Below are positions 1 to 8,570 of a DNA stretch of 64,000 nt, piece after piece. The translations under genes and the position numbers were made by a program. The notes below the pieces were generated by a model. That model did not search any database and was not told where the DNA came from. It saw only the letters and a program-made list of their open reading frames with translations. The stretch's first letter is position 1, and each line of letters begins with the position of its first letter. The stretch lies in NCBI GenBank assembly GCA_951828535.1, contig OX639990.1, forward strand, positions 855,300 through 919,299. Reading direction: 5' to 3'. The stretch comes from an uncultured Candidatus Entotheonella sp. Lineage in GTDB: Bacteria > Tectomicrobia > Entotheonellia > Entotheonellales > Entotheonellaceae.

Positions 1-3000
1 CCTTCCTCCAGATTATCCAGGAACGGTGAGGCCGCCAGCGCTTGCACGCGGCCGTGCCAGAGGCGTTGGCGGGCGTGGCACAGATATAAATGGGCCTTGG
101 CCCGCGTTATCCCCACGTAGAACAGCCGGCGTTCTTCATCGAGGTCCGCCTGGCTGCGCTGACCCCATACGAGCGGCAGCAGGCCGTCTTCGCACCCCAC
201 GATGAAGACGACCGGGAATTCCAGACCCTTGGCAGCGTGGAGCGTCAGCAGGGAGATGCGGTCGGCCCGCGGGTCCCACGTGTCCACCTGGGTTCCCAAG
301 GCCAACTCGGCAAGAAATCGCTCGACATCGTTCTCACACGCAGCCGCCAAAGGCTGCAAGAGGTCGAACGCTTCGCGGCAATCGGCAGCCTGTGCAACGG
401 TATCTGACTCGCCATCGGGCACGCGGGACGTGATAGCGGCGGCGAGCTGCTCACGCAGGAAACCTGCACCCTGTCGCTGCAGCAGGGCATCGAGGAGCGG
501 GGGAACGCCGGGGTGGTCCATGAGAAGGCGATGCGAACGGTGCTGGAACGGCATGCCGGAGCGATGCAGCGCCTCGACGAGTGCCGGCGCCTGGGCTTCC
601 GTGCGGTAGAGCACGGCAATGTCCGCAAACGATAGGTTGCCGCCGGCGGCCTCCGCGGCCCGCCCGCTATCGATTGAAAAAAACGAATGACCGCCGAGAA
701 GTTGCTCAACGGAACGGACCACAAATTCCGCCTCTGCTGCCTCACTGGCGGCCTCATGCAGGATGATACGGCGTGGCTCCGCCGAATGAACAGAAATAGA
801 TATGGGTTGGAAGGCGGACTGCGCCATGAGTTGGCTTGACAGCGTGACGATGTGAGGCTCGGAGCGAAAATTGCGCTTCAATCGCACCACCTGCGCGTGC
901 GGAAAATCGTCCTGAAAGCGTTCAAAAAAGCGCACATCGGCGCCCCGAAAGCCATAGATCGCCTGATTCGCATCGCCAATCGCGCACACATTGCCGTCTG
1001 CTGGCACAAGTCGCTTGATCAAACGCACCTGTTGCTCGTCAACGTCCTGATACTCGTCGATAAACAGCCAGGGGTGACGCTGACGATATGATGCCTGCAA
1101 GTCTGGCTGCGAACCCAGCATGTCGGCCGTTAGACCAACGAGGTCGTCATAGTCCACCAGGTTGCGAAGGGTCAGTTCGCACTGATAAGCCTCGCAGGCA
1201 TGCGCCAACCTGTCCGCCTCGGGAGCAGTTTGGGTCCGCTTTGCGTTCGAGATCACTGTCAGCAAGCGGCGCGCTTGCGGCTCGGAAACGTCCAGCGCCT
1301 CCCGCAAGATATTAAGGCGTTGCACCGGCGTCGCAATACGAAAGCCGCGCTGCAGGCCGGCTGCATTCCAGTGTTCCCGGAGGATGGAAAGACCCAGGGC
1401 GTGAAACGTGAAGATGGGAATGTGCGCCCAGACATCGGGGAGCAGGGTTTGCAGGCGAGAGCGCATCTCGTCCGCGGCTCGCCGTGTAAACGTAATCGCC
1501 AGGCAGTGGGCTGCGGGCACGCCGCGGTGACGAACAAGATGGGCGATACGATGGGTCAAGGTCCGGGTTTTGCCGGAGCCGGGTCCGGCCACGATGAGAA
1601 GGGGGCCCGTCCCAGCCTCGACGGCTCGGCGTTGATCCGCATCCAGTTCAGGGACGGCCTCATTTCTTTGTGGATAGGCAACCGGTGCTTCCTGCGCCCT
1701 CGCACCGGGGTGCGGTGCCGGCTCCTGCGTGATGGGAGCGGCTGGTGAGCGGTTGTCCGCCGGAACCGAAGTCAGCGCCGTGGCATCCGCAAACAAAGAC
1801 GCCCCGACGATGTGATGGCGCAATTCGTCAGCCTGAAAAAGCCGGATCGTCCCGTAGACGCCGTCGAAACCGGCTTCCCGGATGACGCGGTGCTGACGCA
1901 GGCGGGTGATCGCCTCGGCAAACAGGGATGACGTCACACGCCTGATGTCATCCAGCGGCACCTCCGTAAGCAGGGGTAGCTCGGGGCCGAGCTGACCCAG
2001 CAACTGTTCATAGTGATGGCTCACGCGCTTGCTCTTGCTGCCGACCTGGTGGAGTTCCGACAGCACTTCGGGCAGCGGCACGAGGCTCTGTACGCTGCCG
2101 GCCGTGGCAGGCGGCGCGTCGTCCAGACGATCGGACAACGCTTCCACGCGGTGCATCACGCCAACCGTGAGCGCCTTGCCGCACACCGAGCAGGTGCCCC
2201 CGGCGGCACGGGTCTGGCGGGGCGACAGCCGCACCTGGCAAGAACGGTGTCCGTCCAGGTGGTATTTGCCCTCTTCCGGGAAGAACTCGACGGTTCCCGC
2301 GTATCCCCGGCCGGTCTCCAAAGCCCTGCGGATAGCAAAGTAGTCCAGATCACTGGTAAACACGCAGGCTTCTCTGCCCAGTTTTTCAGGCGAGTGAGCA
2401 TCCGAGTTGGAAACCAACCGAAAGCGGTCCAGAGACGATACCCGCCAATTCATCGGCGGGTCCGACGACAGGCCGGTCTCCACGGCGAAAATGTGCGGCG
2501 CCAAGTCAGCGTAGCACAGATCGATCGAGTCAAAGCCTGACTTCGAGCCCAGGGCGGCAAACCACGGCGTCCAGATATGAGCGGGTACGAGATACGCCCC
2601 AGGGCCCGATTCCAGAACAATGTCCAGGAGGTGGCGGGAATCGAGGCCCAAAATGGGCCGCCCGTCCGAGGCCAGATTGCCAATCTTGCCGAGACGGTGA
2701 ATCACCCCCTCAGCGGTCGTAAAGTCGGGCGCATAGATGAGATGATGGATTTTGCGGGTCGTCTCGCCCTTCTTGTAAATCGTCGATATCTCAACGGACA
2801 GCATGAAGCGCGTGGGGCCATGACAGGCACGCGGCAGTCGGCTGGCGACGGCCCGTTCCAGGTCCGGTCGCAAGCGGAACAGTCCGGGCTCTGCGGGGAT
2901 CAGGTTGTCTTTGAGTTCGGCCAGCCAGGCCGGATGGGTGAAATCCCCGGTGCCGACGACGGTGATGCCCTTCTTGCGGGCCCACAACGCCAAGTGTTCG

Positions 3001-3068
3001 AGGTCGCAGTTACGGCTGGTAGCCCGTGAGTATTTGGAGTGCACGTGCAGGTCGGCGTAGAAAGCCAC
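1..3068 (-). CDS. EndoQ-like PHP nuclease fused to UvrD/Rep helicase (3' end outside window)
   Basis: One uninterrupted frame of 1022 codons runs off the left edge, so the C-terminus is missing. It starts at GTG 3068, eight bases after AAGGAG. Residues 1-200 form a PHP metal-hydrolase domain (ADLHVHS, then GTGDFTHP). A zinc-binding segment follows (CSVC at 293-296, then TVGVMHRVE), which is the signature of endonuclease Q, an enzyme that nicks DNA at deaminated bases. From about residue 480 there is a UvrD/Rep superfamily 1A helicase: Walker A GPGSGKT near 495, a DEYQDVDE box near 675 and FYVGITRAK near 985. By family knowledge the protein would find and nick lesions and unwind DNA in cytoplasmic repair. 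It is divergent from dctQM with a 190-bp gap. Domain calls are confident; the coupled activity is inferred. Confidence 0.9.
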   Translation of the reverse strand, partial: MAFYADLHVHSKYSRATSRNCDLEHLALWARKKGITVVGTGDFTHPAWLAELKDNLIPAEPGLFRLRPDLERAVASRLPRACHGPTRFMLSVEISTIYKKGETTRKIHHLIYAPDFTTAEGVIHRLGKIGNLASDGRPILGLDSRHLLDIVLESGPGAYLVPAHIWTPWFAALGSKSGFDSIDLCYADLAPHIFAVETGLSSDPPMNWRVSSLDRFRLVSNSDAHSPEKLGREACVFTSDLDYFAIRRALETGRGYAGTVEFFPEEGKYHLDGHRSCQVRLSPRQTRAAGGTCSVCGKALTVGVMHRVEALSDRLDDAPPATAGSVQSLVPLPEVLSELHQVGSKSKRVSHHYEQLLGQLGPELPLLTEVPLDDIRRVTSSLFAEAITRLRQHRVIREAGFDGVYGTIRLFQADELRHHIVGASLFADATALTSVPADNRSPAAPITQEPAPHPGARAQEAPVAYPQRNEAVPELDADQRRAVEAGTGPLLIVAGPGSGKTRTLTHRIAHLVRHRGVPAAHCLAITFTRRAADEMRSRLQTLLPDVWAHIPIFTFHALGLSILREHWNAAGLQRGFRIATPVQRLNILREALDVSEPQARRLLTVISNAKRTQTAPEADRLAHACEAYQCELTLRNLVDYDDLVGLTADMLGSQPDLQASYRQRHPWLFIDEYQDVDEQQVRLIKRLVPADGNVCAIGDANQAIYGFRGADVRFFERFQDDFPHAQVVRLKRNFRSEPHIVTLSSQLMAQSAFQPISISVHSAEPRRIILHEAASEAAEAEFVVRSVEQLLGGHSFFSIDSGRAAEAAGGNLSFADIAVLYRTEAQAPALVEALHRSGMPFQHRSHRLLMDHPGVPPLLDALLQRQGAGFLREQLAAAITSRVPDGESDTVAQAADCREAFDLLQPLAAACENDVERFLAELALGTQVDTWDPRADRISLLTLHAAKGLEFPVVFIVGCEDGLLPLVWGQRSQADLDEERRLFYVGITRAKAHLYLCHARQRLWHGRVQALAASPFLDNLEE

Positions 3069-3183
3069 GGCAGGAGCTCCTTGAGAAGCCAGGCGCCGCC
3101 CGAAGCGAGGGGTAGGCGGCACAGGTAGGCAGGGTAGCGCAGCCCCATGGGGCAGTCAATGCGCCCTCGGCGCCGCTTTGGCG

Positions 3184-3189
3184 TATAAT
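3184..3189 (+). promoter_or_regulatory. Candidate -10 box upstream of dctQM
   Basis: A perfect TATAAT lies 70 bp before the dctQ start in the divergent gap. No good -35 box is seen 16-18 bp upstream, so this is a weak call. Confidence 0.35.
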
Positions 3190-3259
3190 GCGGGGCTTTC
3201 CGGGACTCGCAAGTCTGCCGCCTGAACGGACCTTGAACCCGACAGGGGAGGGGAACGGC

Positions 3260-3778
3260 ATGAAATTTCTTTCCGCCGTCGTGCGCGGAATCGACCGCCT
3301 GAACGAAATGGTGGGGCAGAACATCGCCTGGTTCACCCTCATCCTGGTGCTGGTGACCACCTATGACGTGGTCATGCGCTACCTGTTCGACATCACCTAC
3401 GTCTTCATCCAGGAGCTGGAGTGGCACCTGTTCGCCGTCCTGTTCCTGATCGCCGCCGGGTACACGCACCTCAAGGGCGACCATGTACGGGTCGATATCG
3501 TGCACGCCAACCTGTCGCCGCACGCGAAAGCCTGGGTCGAGCTCGTCTTCGGCATTCTGTTCCTCTTTCCCACCTGTTTCCTGCTGATCTGGACGTCAAT
3601 CCCTTTTGTGATCAATTCCTGGTCGGTCATGGAGGGCTCGCCTGACCCCGGCGGCATTCCGGCGCGCTACATCCTGAAAACCGTCATTCCAGTCGCCTTC
3701 GCGCTGGTGGCTTTACAGGGCGTTTCGGCGACGCTTAAGAACCTGTTCGTGGTGCTGGGAAAGGAACTACCGCAATGA
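3260..3778 (+). CDS. dctQ: TRAP transporter small permease (DctQ)
   Basis: 172-residue inner-membrane protein with four predicted membrane spans, the size and layout of DctQ, the small subunit of tripartite ATP-independent periplasmic (TRAP) transporters. These use an ion gradient to take up organic acids. The start at ATG 3260 follows a GGGAGGGG ribosome site; a longer frame from 3188 has no such site. Its TGA overlaps the ATG of dctM (ATGA), so the two are translationally coupled. The matching periplasmic binding protein is not adjacent. The only dctP in the window is at 16810-17889 on the other strand. Confidence 0.9.
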   Translation: MKFLSAVVRGIDRLNEMVGQNIAWFTLILVLVTTYDVVMRYLFDITYVFIQELEWHLFAVLFLIAAGYTHLKGDHVRVDIVHANLSPHAKAWVELVFGILFLFPTCFLLIWTSIPFVINSWSVMEGSPDPGGIPARYILKTVIPVAFALVALQGVSATLKNLFVVLGKELPQ

Positions 3779-5097
3779 TGACCGATCTCCTTCCGGCACT
3801 GATGTTCGTGGTCTTCAGCGTTTTGATTCTGGCGGGCTACCCGATCGCCTTCACCATCGGCGGCACGGCCTTGGCCTTCGGGCTGTACGGCTTCGGACTG
3901 GACTTCTTCAACCTGTTGCCCCTGCGCATCTGGGGCATCATGACCAACTTCACCCTCATCGCGGTCACGCTTTTCGTCTTCATGGGCGCGACGCTGGAGC
4001 GTTCCAGATTAGCCGAGGACCTGCTGGAAACCATGGGCCTGGTTCTGGGACGGCTGCCGGGCGGGTTGGCCATTTCGGTCGTCGTCGTGGGCACGCTTCT
4101 GGCGGCGTCCACCGGCATCGTCGGCGCTACCGTCACCACCATGGGCCTGATCGCGCTGCCCACCATGCTGCGGCGCAACTACGACAAAGGGCTCGCGTCA
4201 GGCGTCATTTGCGCCTCCGGCACCCTGGGGCAAATCATCCCGCCGAGCATCGTCCTCGTCCTGGTGGGCGACATCCTGGGCGTGCCGGTTGGCGATCTCT
4301 TCCTCGGCGCGCTCATTCCCGGTGTCAGCCTGGCGGCTCTGTATATCCTGTATCTTCTTGGCGTTTCATTCTTCCGCCCACACACCGCACCGCCGATTCC
4401 CCGTGAAGAGCGCACGGCGATTTCTTCCCGCGAACTCCTGGGGCGCATCGGCAAGGTACTTGTCCCGCCCCTGTTCCTGATGCTGGCCGTGCTCGGCTCC
4501 ATCTTCTTCGGCATCGCGGCGCCCACCGAGGCGGCGGCCATGGGTGCCTCAGGAGCCCTTCTGCTCAGCATTTTCAGTGGCAGATTTAATTTCAAAATGC
4601 TGAAGGAGGTCATGGAAACGACCACGCGCCTCACCAGCATGGTGTTCATCATACTGGTGGGCGCCACCGCCTTCGGTCTGGCGTTTCGCGGCCTGGGCGG
4701 CGACGCCCTGATCCACGACTTCGTCGATCAGCTCGCCCTGCCCAACTGGGCCATTTTCGCCTGCATCATGGGCGTGGTGTTCCTGCTGGGGTTCTTCCTG
4801 GACTACATCGAGATCGCCTTCATCCACCTGCCGGTCATCGCGCCCATTCTGAGCGCCATGGGCTTCGACCCGCTGTGGTACGGCGTCCTGCTGGGCATCA
4901 ACCTGCAGACGTCCTTCCTCACGCCGCCCTTCGGGTTCGCGCTGTTCTACTTCCGCGGCGTCGCGCCGGGGCAAGTCACCACCGGGCAGATTTACCGCGG
5001 CATCATTCCGTTTGTGATTATCCAGATCATCGGGCTGATGCTCGTCGCCTTCTACCCGGAGCTGTCGACGTGGCTGCCGCGTTACGTGTTCAACTGA
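3775..5097 (+). CDS. dctM: TRAP transporter large permease (DctM)
   Basis: 440-residue, strongly hydrophobic protein with about twelve membrane segments, the usual length of DctM, the transport-catalysing subunit of TRAP systems. The internal glycine- and proline-rich stretches (GTLGQIIPPSIVL, LTPPFGFALFYFRG) are typical of the family. It overlaps the end of dctQ by four bases and is the last gene of the pair. About 225 bp of non-coding sequence separate it from the converging Sel1 gene. The substrate cannot be read from the permease; the TakP-like binding protein at 16810-17889 would suggest 2-oxo or other organic acids if it belongs with it. Confidence 0.92.
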   Translation: MMTDLLPALMFVVFSVLILAGYPIAFTIGGTALAFGLYGFGLDFFNLLPLRIWGIMTNFTLIAVTLFVFMGATLERSRLAEDLLETMGLVLGRLPGGLAISVVVVGTLLAASTGIVGATVTTMGLIALPTMLRRNYDKGLASGVICASGTLGQIIPPSIVLVLVGDILGVPVGDLFLGALIPGVSLAALYILYLLGVSFFRPHTAPPIPREERTAISSRELLGRIGKVLVPPLFLMLAVLGSIFFGIAAPTEAAAMGASGALLLSIFSGRFNFKMLKEVMETTTRLTSMVFIILVGATAFGLAFRGLGGDALIHDFVDQLALPNWAIFACIMGVVFLLGFFLDYIEIAFIHLPVIAPILSAMGFDPLWYGVLLGINLQTSFLTPPFGFALFYFRGVAPGQVTTGQIYRGIIPFVIIQIIGLMLVAFYPELSTWLPRYVFN

Positions 5098-5322
5098 GGA
5101 AGGCGCCAATCAGCCTTTGCGCGTAGGTGCCTGCATTTTTCAGACGGGAGGGATGGATAGCGGAGGCAGGCCATGGGTATAGCAGTAACGGTGTGGTGCA
5201 CGAGGAGGCTCACGGAGCTACAGGTACGGTGTTCATCTCATCAGTCCTCTCCGGGCAGCAGCGACCTCGTCCCAACTTCTGATAGCCCCGTGTTATGTCA
5301 ACCTCATAAGCAGCGGTGCGGG

Positions 5323-6063
5323 TCAGTTTCGGAATGGCAGCACGTACTTTTCCCAGTATTCGCGCGAGAGCTCCTGTGCGCGGGCCAGTTCTTCGCGGGT
5401 CATGGATTCAGCGATAATTTCCTTGAAACCAATACCTAGCTCATGGCCTTGAGCGGCGGCGATGTTGTACCAAGCATAGGCTTGCACATCATTCTCCGGC
5501 ACGCCCCTGCCCATGTCACACATGAGACCCAAATGGAACTGCGCCATCACCTCGCCCTGTTCGGCCGCCTTTCGGTACCACCTCACCGCTTTGGTATCGT
5601 CCCGCTGCACATCGATATACGGCAAAGCACCGCCAGTGGCGTACCGGAAGCCAATCCAGAATTGCGCACGAGGATGCCCCTGCACGGCGACCATGCGGTA
5701 CCACTTCGCGGCTTCGGCATAGTCCTGTTGCACACCCTCGCCGGTTGCGTACGCGGCGCCCAGGTAATATTGCACCCAGTCGTGTCCCTGTTCGGCGGCC
5801 TTGCGGTACCACCTCGCGGCCTCGACATTGTCTTCCCTTACCCCCTCCCCGTAGTCATGCACCCAACCCAGGTTGTATTGCGCCGAGGCGTCCCCCTGCT
5901 CGGCCAGCGGGCGCCATTCGTCCAGGGCCGCCGCGAAATCACCCCGCTCAAACGCTTCCACCCCGGTCTTAAAATCCGCTGCCAACGCCTGAGCGCACAG
6001 AGCACCGATCAGCAGCGCGGTCAGCAAAGCGTATCCCCTGAGTGACAGTGTCGGTCGGTCCAT
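5323..6063 (-). CDS. Secreted Sel1-repeat (TPR-like) protein
   Basis: 246 residues from ATG 6063, which has GGAG about nine bases upstream; an in-frame ATG at 6093 would add ten residues. A hydrophobic N-terminal segment ending in ALAA looks like a Sec signal peptide. It is followed by about five Sel1-like repeats, visible as repeated AxWYRKAAEQGH and AQYxLGxxYxxGxGV blocks. Such proteins are helical scaffolds for protein-protein contact in the periplasm or at the cell surface. No catalytic residues are seen. It converges with dctM and lies just outside the AT-richer cassette region that begins at about 6.1 kb. The partner is unknown. Confidence 0.8.
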   Translation of the reverse strand: MDRPTLSLRGYALLTALLIGALCAQALAADFKTGVEAFERGDFAAALDEWRPLAEQGDASAQYNLGWVHDYGEGVREDNVEAARWYRKAAEQGHDWVQYYLGAAYATGEGVQQDYAEAAKWYRMVAVQGHPRAQFWIGFRYATGGALPYIDVQRDDTKAVRWYRKAAEQGEVMAQFHLGLMCDMGRGVPENDVQAYAWYNIAAAQGHELGIGFKEIIAESMTREELARAQELSREYWEKYVLPFRN

Positions 6064-6139
6064 TTGTCCCCGCTCCCCAACTTCAAGTTGCAATCAGGGG
6101 TGATGTCCCTGAATACTCCCTCATTTTCAAAGTCGAGCT

Positions 6140-6622
6140 ATGATCATTTCGAAAACGGAGCACCCGAGTGAAAACCGGCACACTAAGGTTCATTTGCCGC
6201 ATGCGTGGCTGATCACCTGGATGGGCACGGAGACATGGGCGCGGCCGGACAATTGGCGCAGTATCATGGCGATAATCAGCGGTTGGCGGTCTCAGAACTT
6301 TATTGAAGAGGTCCTGTGGTTGCTTGATTCACGAGCAAAAAACTCAGGTTACGCCATGGCATACTACGCAAATCGTCGCCGAGAGTTTGGATTGCCATAT
6401 CGCTGCGGACCCGGCATAAGGACCAGGGGCTCGAACGCGTGGCTATATGCAAGACAAGTGACCGACCTGCAAGGGACCAGGGACGACAAGCATGAGACGA
6501 TAAAGTGGGCTGAGCCTGAGGACTGGCGAAATGACCCGGATACACATCAACTGGTAATTCGCTCGGTTACAAGAAGCCTCGACGAAAATATCGGCGGTGA
6601 ACCGTATAACCGATGGATCTGA
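6140..6622 (+). CDS. Hypothetical protein, first cassette ORF
   Basis: 160-residue soluble protein, rich in Trp and Arg, that I do not recognise. Codon use and base composition are visibly more AT-rich than the flanking genes. Its 3' end overlaps an attC-like recombination site (6604-6720), the usual position for a gene cassette in an integron. It has no signal peptide or membrane span. The start at ATG 6140 is the first in frame and has no strong ribosome site. It is probably a single-gene cassette whose 5' boundary I could not find. Confidence 0.5.
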   Translation: MIISKTEHPSENRHTKVHLPHAWLITWMGTETWARPDNWRSIMAIISGWRSQNFIEEVLWLLDSRAKNSGYAMAYYANRRREFGLPYRCGPGIRTRGSNAWLYARQVTDLQGTRDDKHETIKWAEPEDWRNDPDTHQLVIRSVTRSLDENIGGEPYNRWI

Positions 6623-6720
6623 TGTGCGTTTCGTTTGAGGTCGAGAATTTTTCGGAGTTTCGGTTTCCCCTTCCAGAACTCTGCGCTCCAGTTGTCATGT
6701 TCCGATAAGGGCGGTTATGT
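6604..6720 (+). repeat. attC-like site 1
   Basis: R''-like GTATAAC (6604-6610) sits in the tail of the preceding ORF, and R'-like GTTATGT (6714-6720) lies 117 bp away. Their extended arms TATAACCG and CGGTTATG pair at seven of eight positions. The right end CCGATAAGGGCGGTTATGT recurs at 7720-7741 and, degraded, at 8335-8355. The length is inside the known attC range. The ATG of the next frame (6717) lies inside R'. Confidence 0.5.
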
Positions 6721-6752
6721 TATTTTTTCCGGCTTTCGGAGTAGGGGCAAAT

Positions 6753-7166
6753 ATGAACAATAAGCAAAAGCACCTCGAATTCATCCAGGGCGTGATCAAT
6801 CGCCTTGCGACCACCTCGTTTCGAGTGAAGGGATGGGCTGTTGTTTTGGCTTCCGCGTTGTTCGTCCTGATGAAAGAAGGGCTAGGTGGGCCTCCTGTGG
6901 CTTTGGTCCCCGTGTTGCTTTTCTGGGGGCTGGATGGGTATTTTCTATGGCAGGAACGCCTGTTCCGAGCACTTTACGATCACGTCCGGGTACTAGAAGA
7001 AGGCTCAGTCGACTTCTCAATGGACGTGAGCGCGTTTAGAAATGATTGGAAACAAACTTGGATTGGCGCAGTCTGGTCGATTACGTTAATCCTGTTCTAT
7101 GGGGCTCTTGCCGTCGTCGCCGTGGCGGTGGCCTTACTGTTCAATACTATTGGGAAGGATACGTAA
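6753..7166 (+). CDS. Small membrane protein paired with TIR gene
   Basis: 137 residues from ATG 6753 (in-frame ATG 6717 would add twelve). It has two or three membrane segments: about residues 24-40 and 45-62, and one near the C-terminus. Between them lies a conserved-looking WxLDGYFLWQERLFRxLYD block. I recall this kind of protein next to MTH538-type TIR genes, but its activity is not known to me. One base separates its stop from the TIR start, so the two form a translational unit and probably a two-gene cassette. A membrane effector or anchor for the TIR protein is a reasonable inference. Confidence 0.6.
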   Translation: MNNKQKHLEFIQGVINRLATTSFRVKGWAVVLASALFVLMKEGLGGPPVALVPVLLFWGLDGYFLWQERLFRALYDHVRVLEEGSVDFSMDVSAFRNDWKQTWIGAVWSITLILFYGALAVVAVAVALLFNTIGKDT

Positions 7167-7167
7167 C

Positions 7168-7665
7168 ATGGCCCGGAGAGTGTTCTATAGCTTTCATTAC
7201 AAACCTGACAGCCAGCGGGCCGCCCAAGTCCGTAATATCGGCAGCATTGAAGGGAATGAATCCGCAACGGACAACGATTGGGAAACCGTGACGAAGGGCG
7301 GCGACGCTACTATCAAGAAATGGATCGCCGATCAGATGAACTACCGCACCTGCACGGTCGTACTGGTCGGATCGAATACCGCGAATCGCAAGTGGATCAA
7401 CCACGAAATTGTTAAGTCTTGGGATGAAAATATGGGCGTTGTAGGCATCCACATTCATGGGCTGAAGAATCTGGATAGCGAGACTTCCTCAAAGGGCAAG
7501 AATCCATTTGAGTACCTCACCCATGTAAATTCTGGAAAGAGGCTTTCGTCAATCGTGAAGTGTTACGACCCGGGTGGCCGGACTAGCCGAGAGAAATACG
7601 ATTGGATTTCAAAGTATCTGGCGGACGCGATTGAAGAAGCTATTGATATCCGACGGAACAACTAA
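7168..7665 (+). CDS. TIR-like (MTH538/DUF1863, ThsB-type) protein
   Basis: 165-residue cytoplasmic protein from ATG 7168, preceded by AAGGA. The N-terminal RVFYSFHYKPD, the central CTVVLVGSNTANRKWINHEI and the later GVVGIHIHGLK are hallmarks of the MTH538 TIR-like family, which includes ThsB of Thoeris anti-phage systems. Family knowledge: such TIR proteins make nucleotide-derived signals from NAD+ after phage sensing. Here the usual ThsA partner is absent, and the co-transcribed partner is the small membrane protein at 6753-7166. The stop codon lies inside the attC-like site 7660-7741. A defence role is inferred from family and partner, not shown. Confidence 0.75.
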   Translation: MARRVFYSFHYKPDSQRAAQVRNIGSIEGNESATDNDWETVTKGGDATIKKWIADQMNYRTCTVVLVGSNTANRKWINHEIVKSWDENMGVVGIHIHGLKNLDSETSSKGKNPFEYLTHVNSGKRLSSIVKCYDPGGRTSREKYDWISKYLADAIEEAIDIRRNN

Positions 7666-7741
7666 CGGGTAGGTCTCTAGGGATGAAAGCATCGGATTTC
7701 GTGGAAGGAGGTTTCTTCTACTTCCGATAAGGGCGTTATGT
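7660..7741 (+). repeat. attC-like site 2
   Basis: R''-like AACTAAC (7660-7666) overlaps the TIR stop codon, and R'-like GTTATGT (7735-7741) lies at the right end, 82 bp in total. Internal arms ATCGGA (7691-7696) and TCCGAT (7723-7728) can pair. The right 18 bases match site 1 apart from one missing G. The start codon of the next ORF (7738) is inside R'. Confidence 0.5.
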
Positions 7742-8325
7742 CAATTTGGTTTGATCCTGAGATTCAAGTATTGACAGATTGGACGATGCAAATCCTCACC
7801 CTGCTTGGAACATGGCTCTCTGGACTTGGCACCCTTGCTGCTGCCTTTATTGCACTGTGGCTAGGTCTTCGTGGAAGCAGGGTTAAGTTGAGGGCCTTTG
7901 CTGACCTTCGCCTTGTGGCTGCTGACCTTCGCTCTGTGGTTGGTACTGGCGAGTTGGAGAGAGGTTTGTATATCCAGGTCACAAATGGCGGTGAGCGGCC
8001 AGTTACCATTATCAGTGTCGGCTGGTGTGTGGGCTGGCGTGTGAGTAAAAGGTGGAACAGACGATTTGCCATTAACCCGACAGCTCTCAATCAGTGTCCT
8101 AAAACATTGTCACATGGGGAATCAGCGAGCTTCTATACGTCTTTTTCGGAACAACCGGATTGGATGAGAAACTTTAGCGCCGCTTTTATTAAGAACACCA
8201 CTAGAAGACATGTAAAGACACTTCGTGTGCAGATCCACACGTCGGTAGGTCATACAGAAAACGTAATCCCTGCAGAGAGCTTTCTGAAAGAATTAGAAGA
8301 AGCTGGCAAGTCAGGGGACTGTTGA
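7738..8325 (+). CDS. Membrane-anchored hypothetical protein, third cassette
   Basis: 195 residues. One N-terminal membrane segment (about residues 17-44, WTMQILTLLGTWLSGLGTLA and on) is followed by a soluble domain of about 150 residues with beta-rich character (LYIQVTNGGERPVTIISVGW). This type of small anchored domain is common among orphan integron cassettes, but I do not recognise the family. The first ATG lies inside the R' end of attC-like site 2, so the recombination site would supply the start codon; GGAGG at 7707-7712 is too far away to be its ribosome site. Base composition matches the other cassettes, not the genome. Confidence 0.5.
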   Translation: MSIWFDPEIQVLTDWTMQILTLLGTWLSGLGTLAAAFIALWLGLRGSRVKLRAFADLRLVAADLRSVVGTGELERGLYIQVTNGGERPVTIISVGWCVGWRVSKRWNRRFAINPTALNQCPKTLSHGESASFYTSFSEQPDWMRNFSAAFIKNTTRRHVKTLRVQIHTSVGHTENVIPAESFLKELEEAGKSGDC

Positions 8326-8334
8326 GCGTTCATG

Positions 8335-8355
8335 TTCTGATAAGCCGGTAAATGT
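8335..8355 (+). repeat. Degenerate third copy of cassette boundary motif
   Basis: TTCTGATAAG followed by CCGGTAAATGT, ten bases after the 7738-8325 stop codon, resembles the right ends of attC-like sites 1 and 2. The R' core is damaged and no R'' partner was found, so it may be a decayed site. Confidence 0.35.
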
Positions 8356-8570
8356 AAACTTTAGCTTCACCGCAAACCCGCGTGGATGCCGGTCTTACGC
8401 CATTTTGCCGCGGAGACTTCCAGAACGCCCCACCGGGAGTTGCGAAAGGGGCGATTTCGCCCGCAATCGGTGGGACGTCAAGCGCACGATCAGCCCTCTT
8501 TTGGCGGCCAGGTGGGGAGTTCTAAGCGGCCGCGAGCCGCGGTCGCCAATCCGCCAGCGGGACCGCATGC

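Noticed and set aside
5173-5439. Plus-strand ORF after dctM
   Set aside because: No ribosome site, no domain, and it runs into the 3' end of the converging Sel1 gene.
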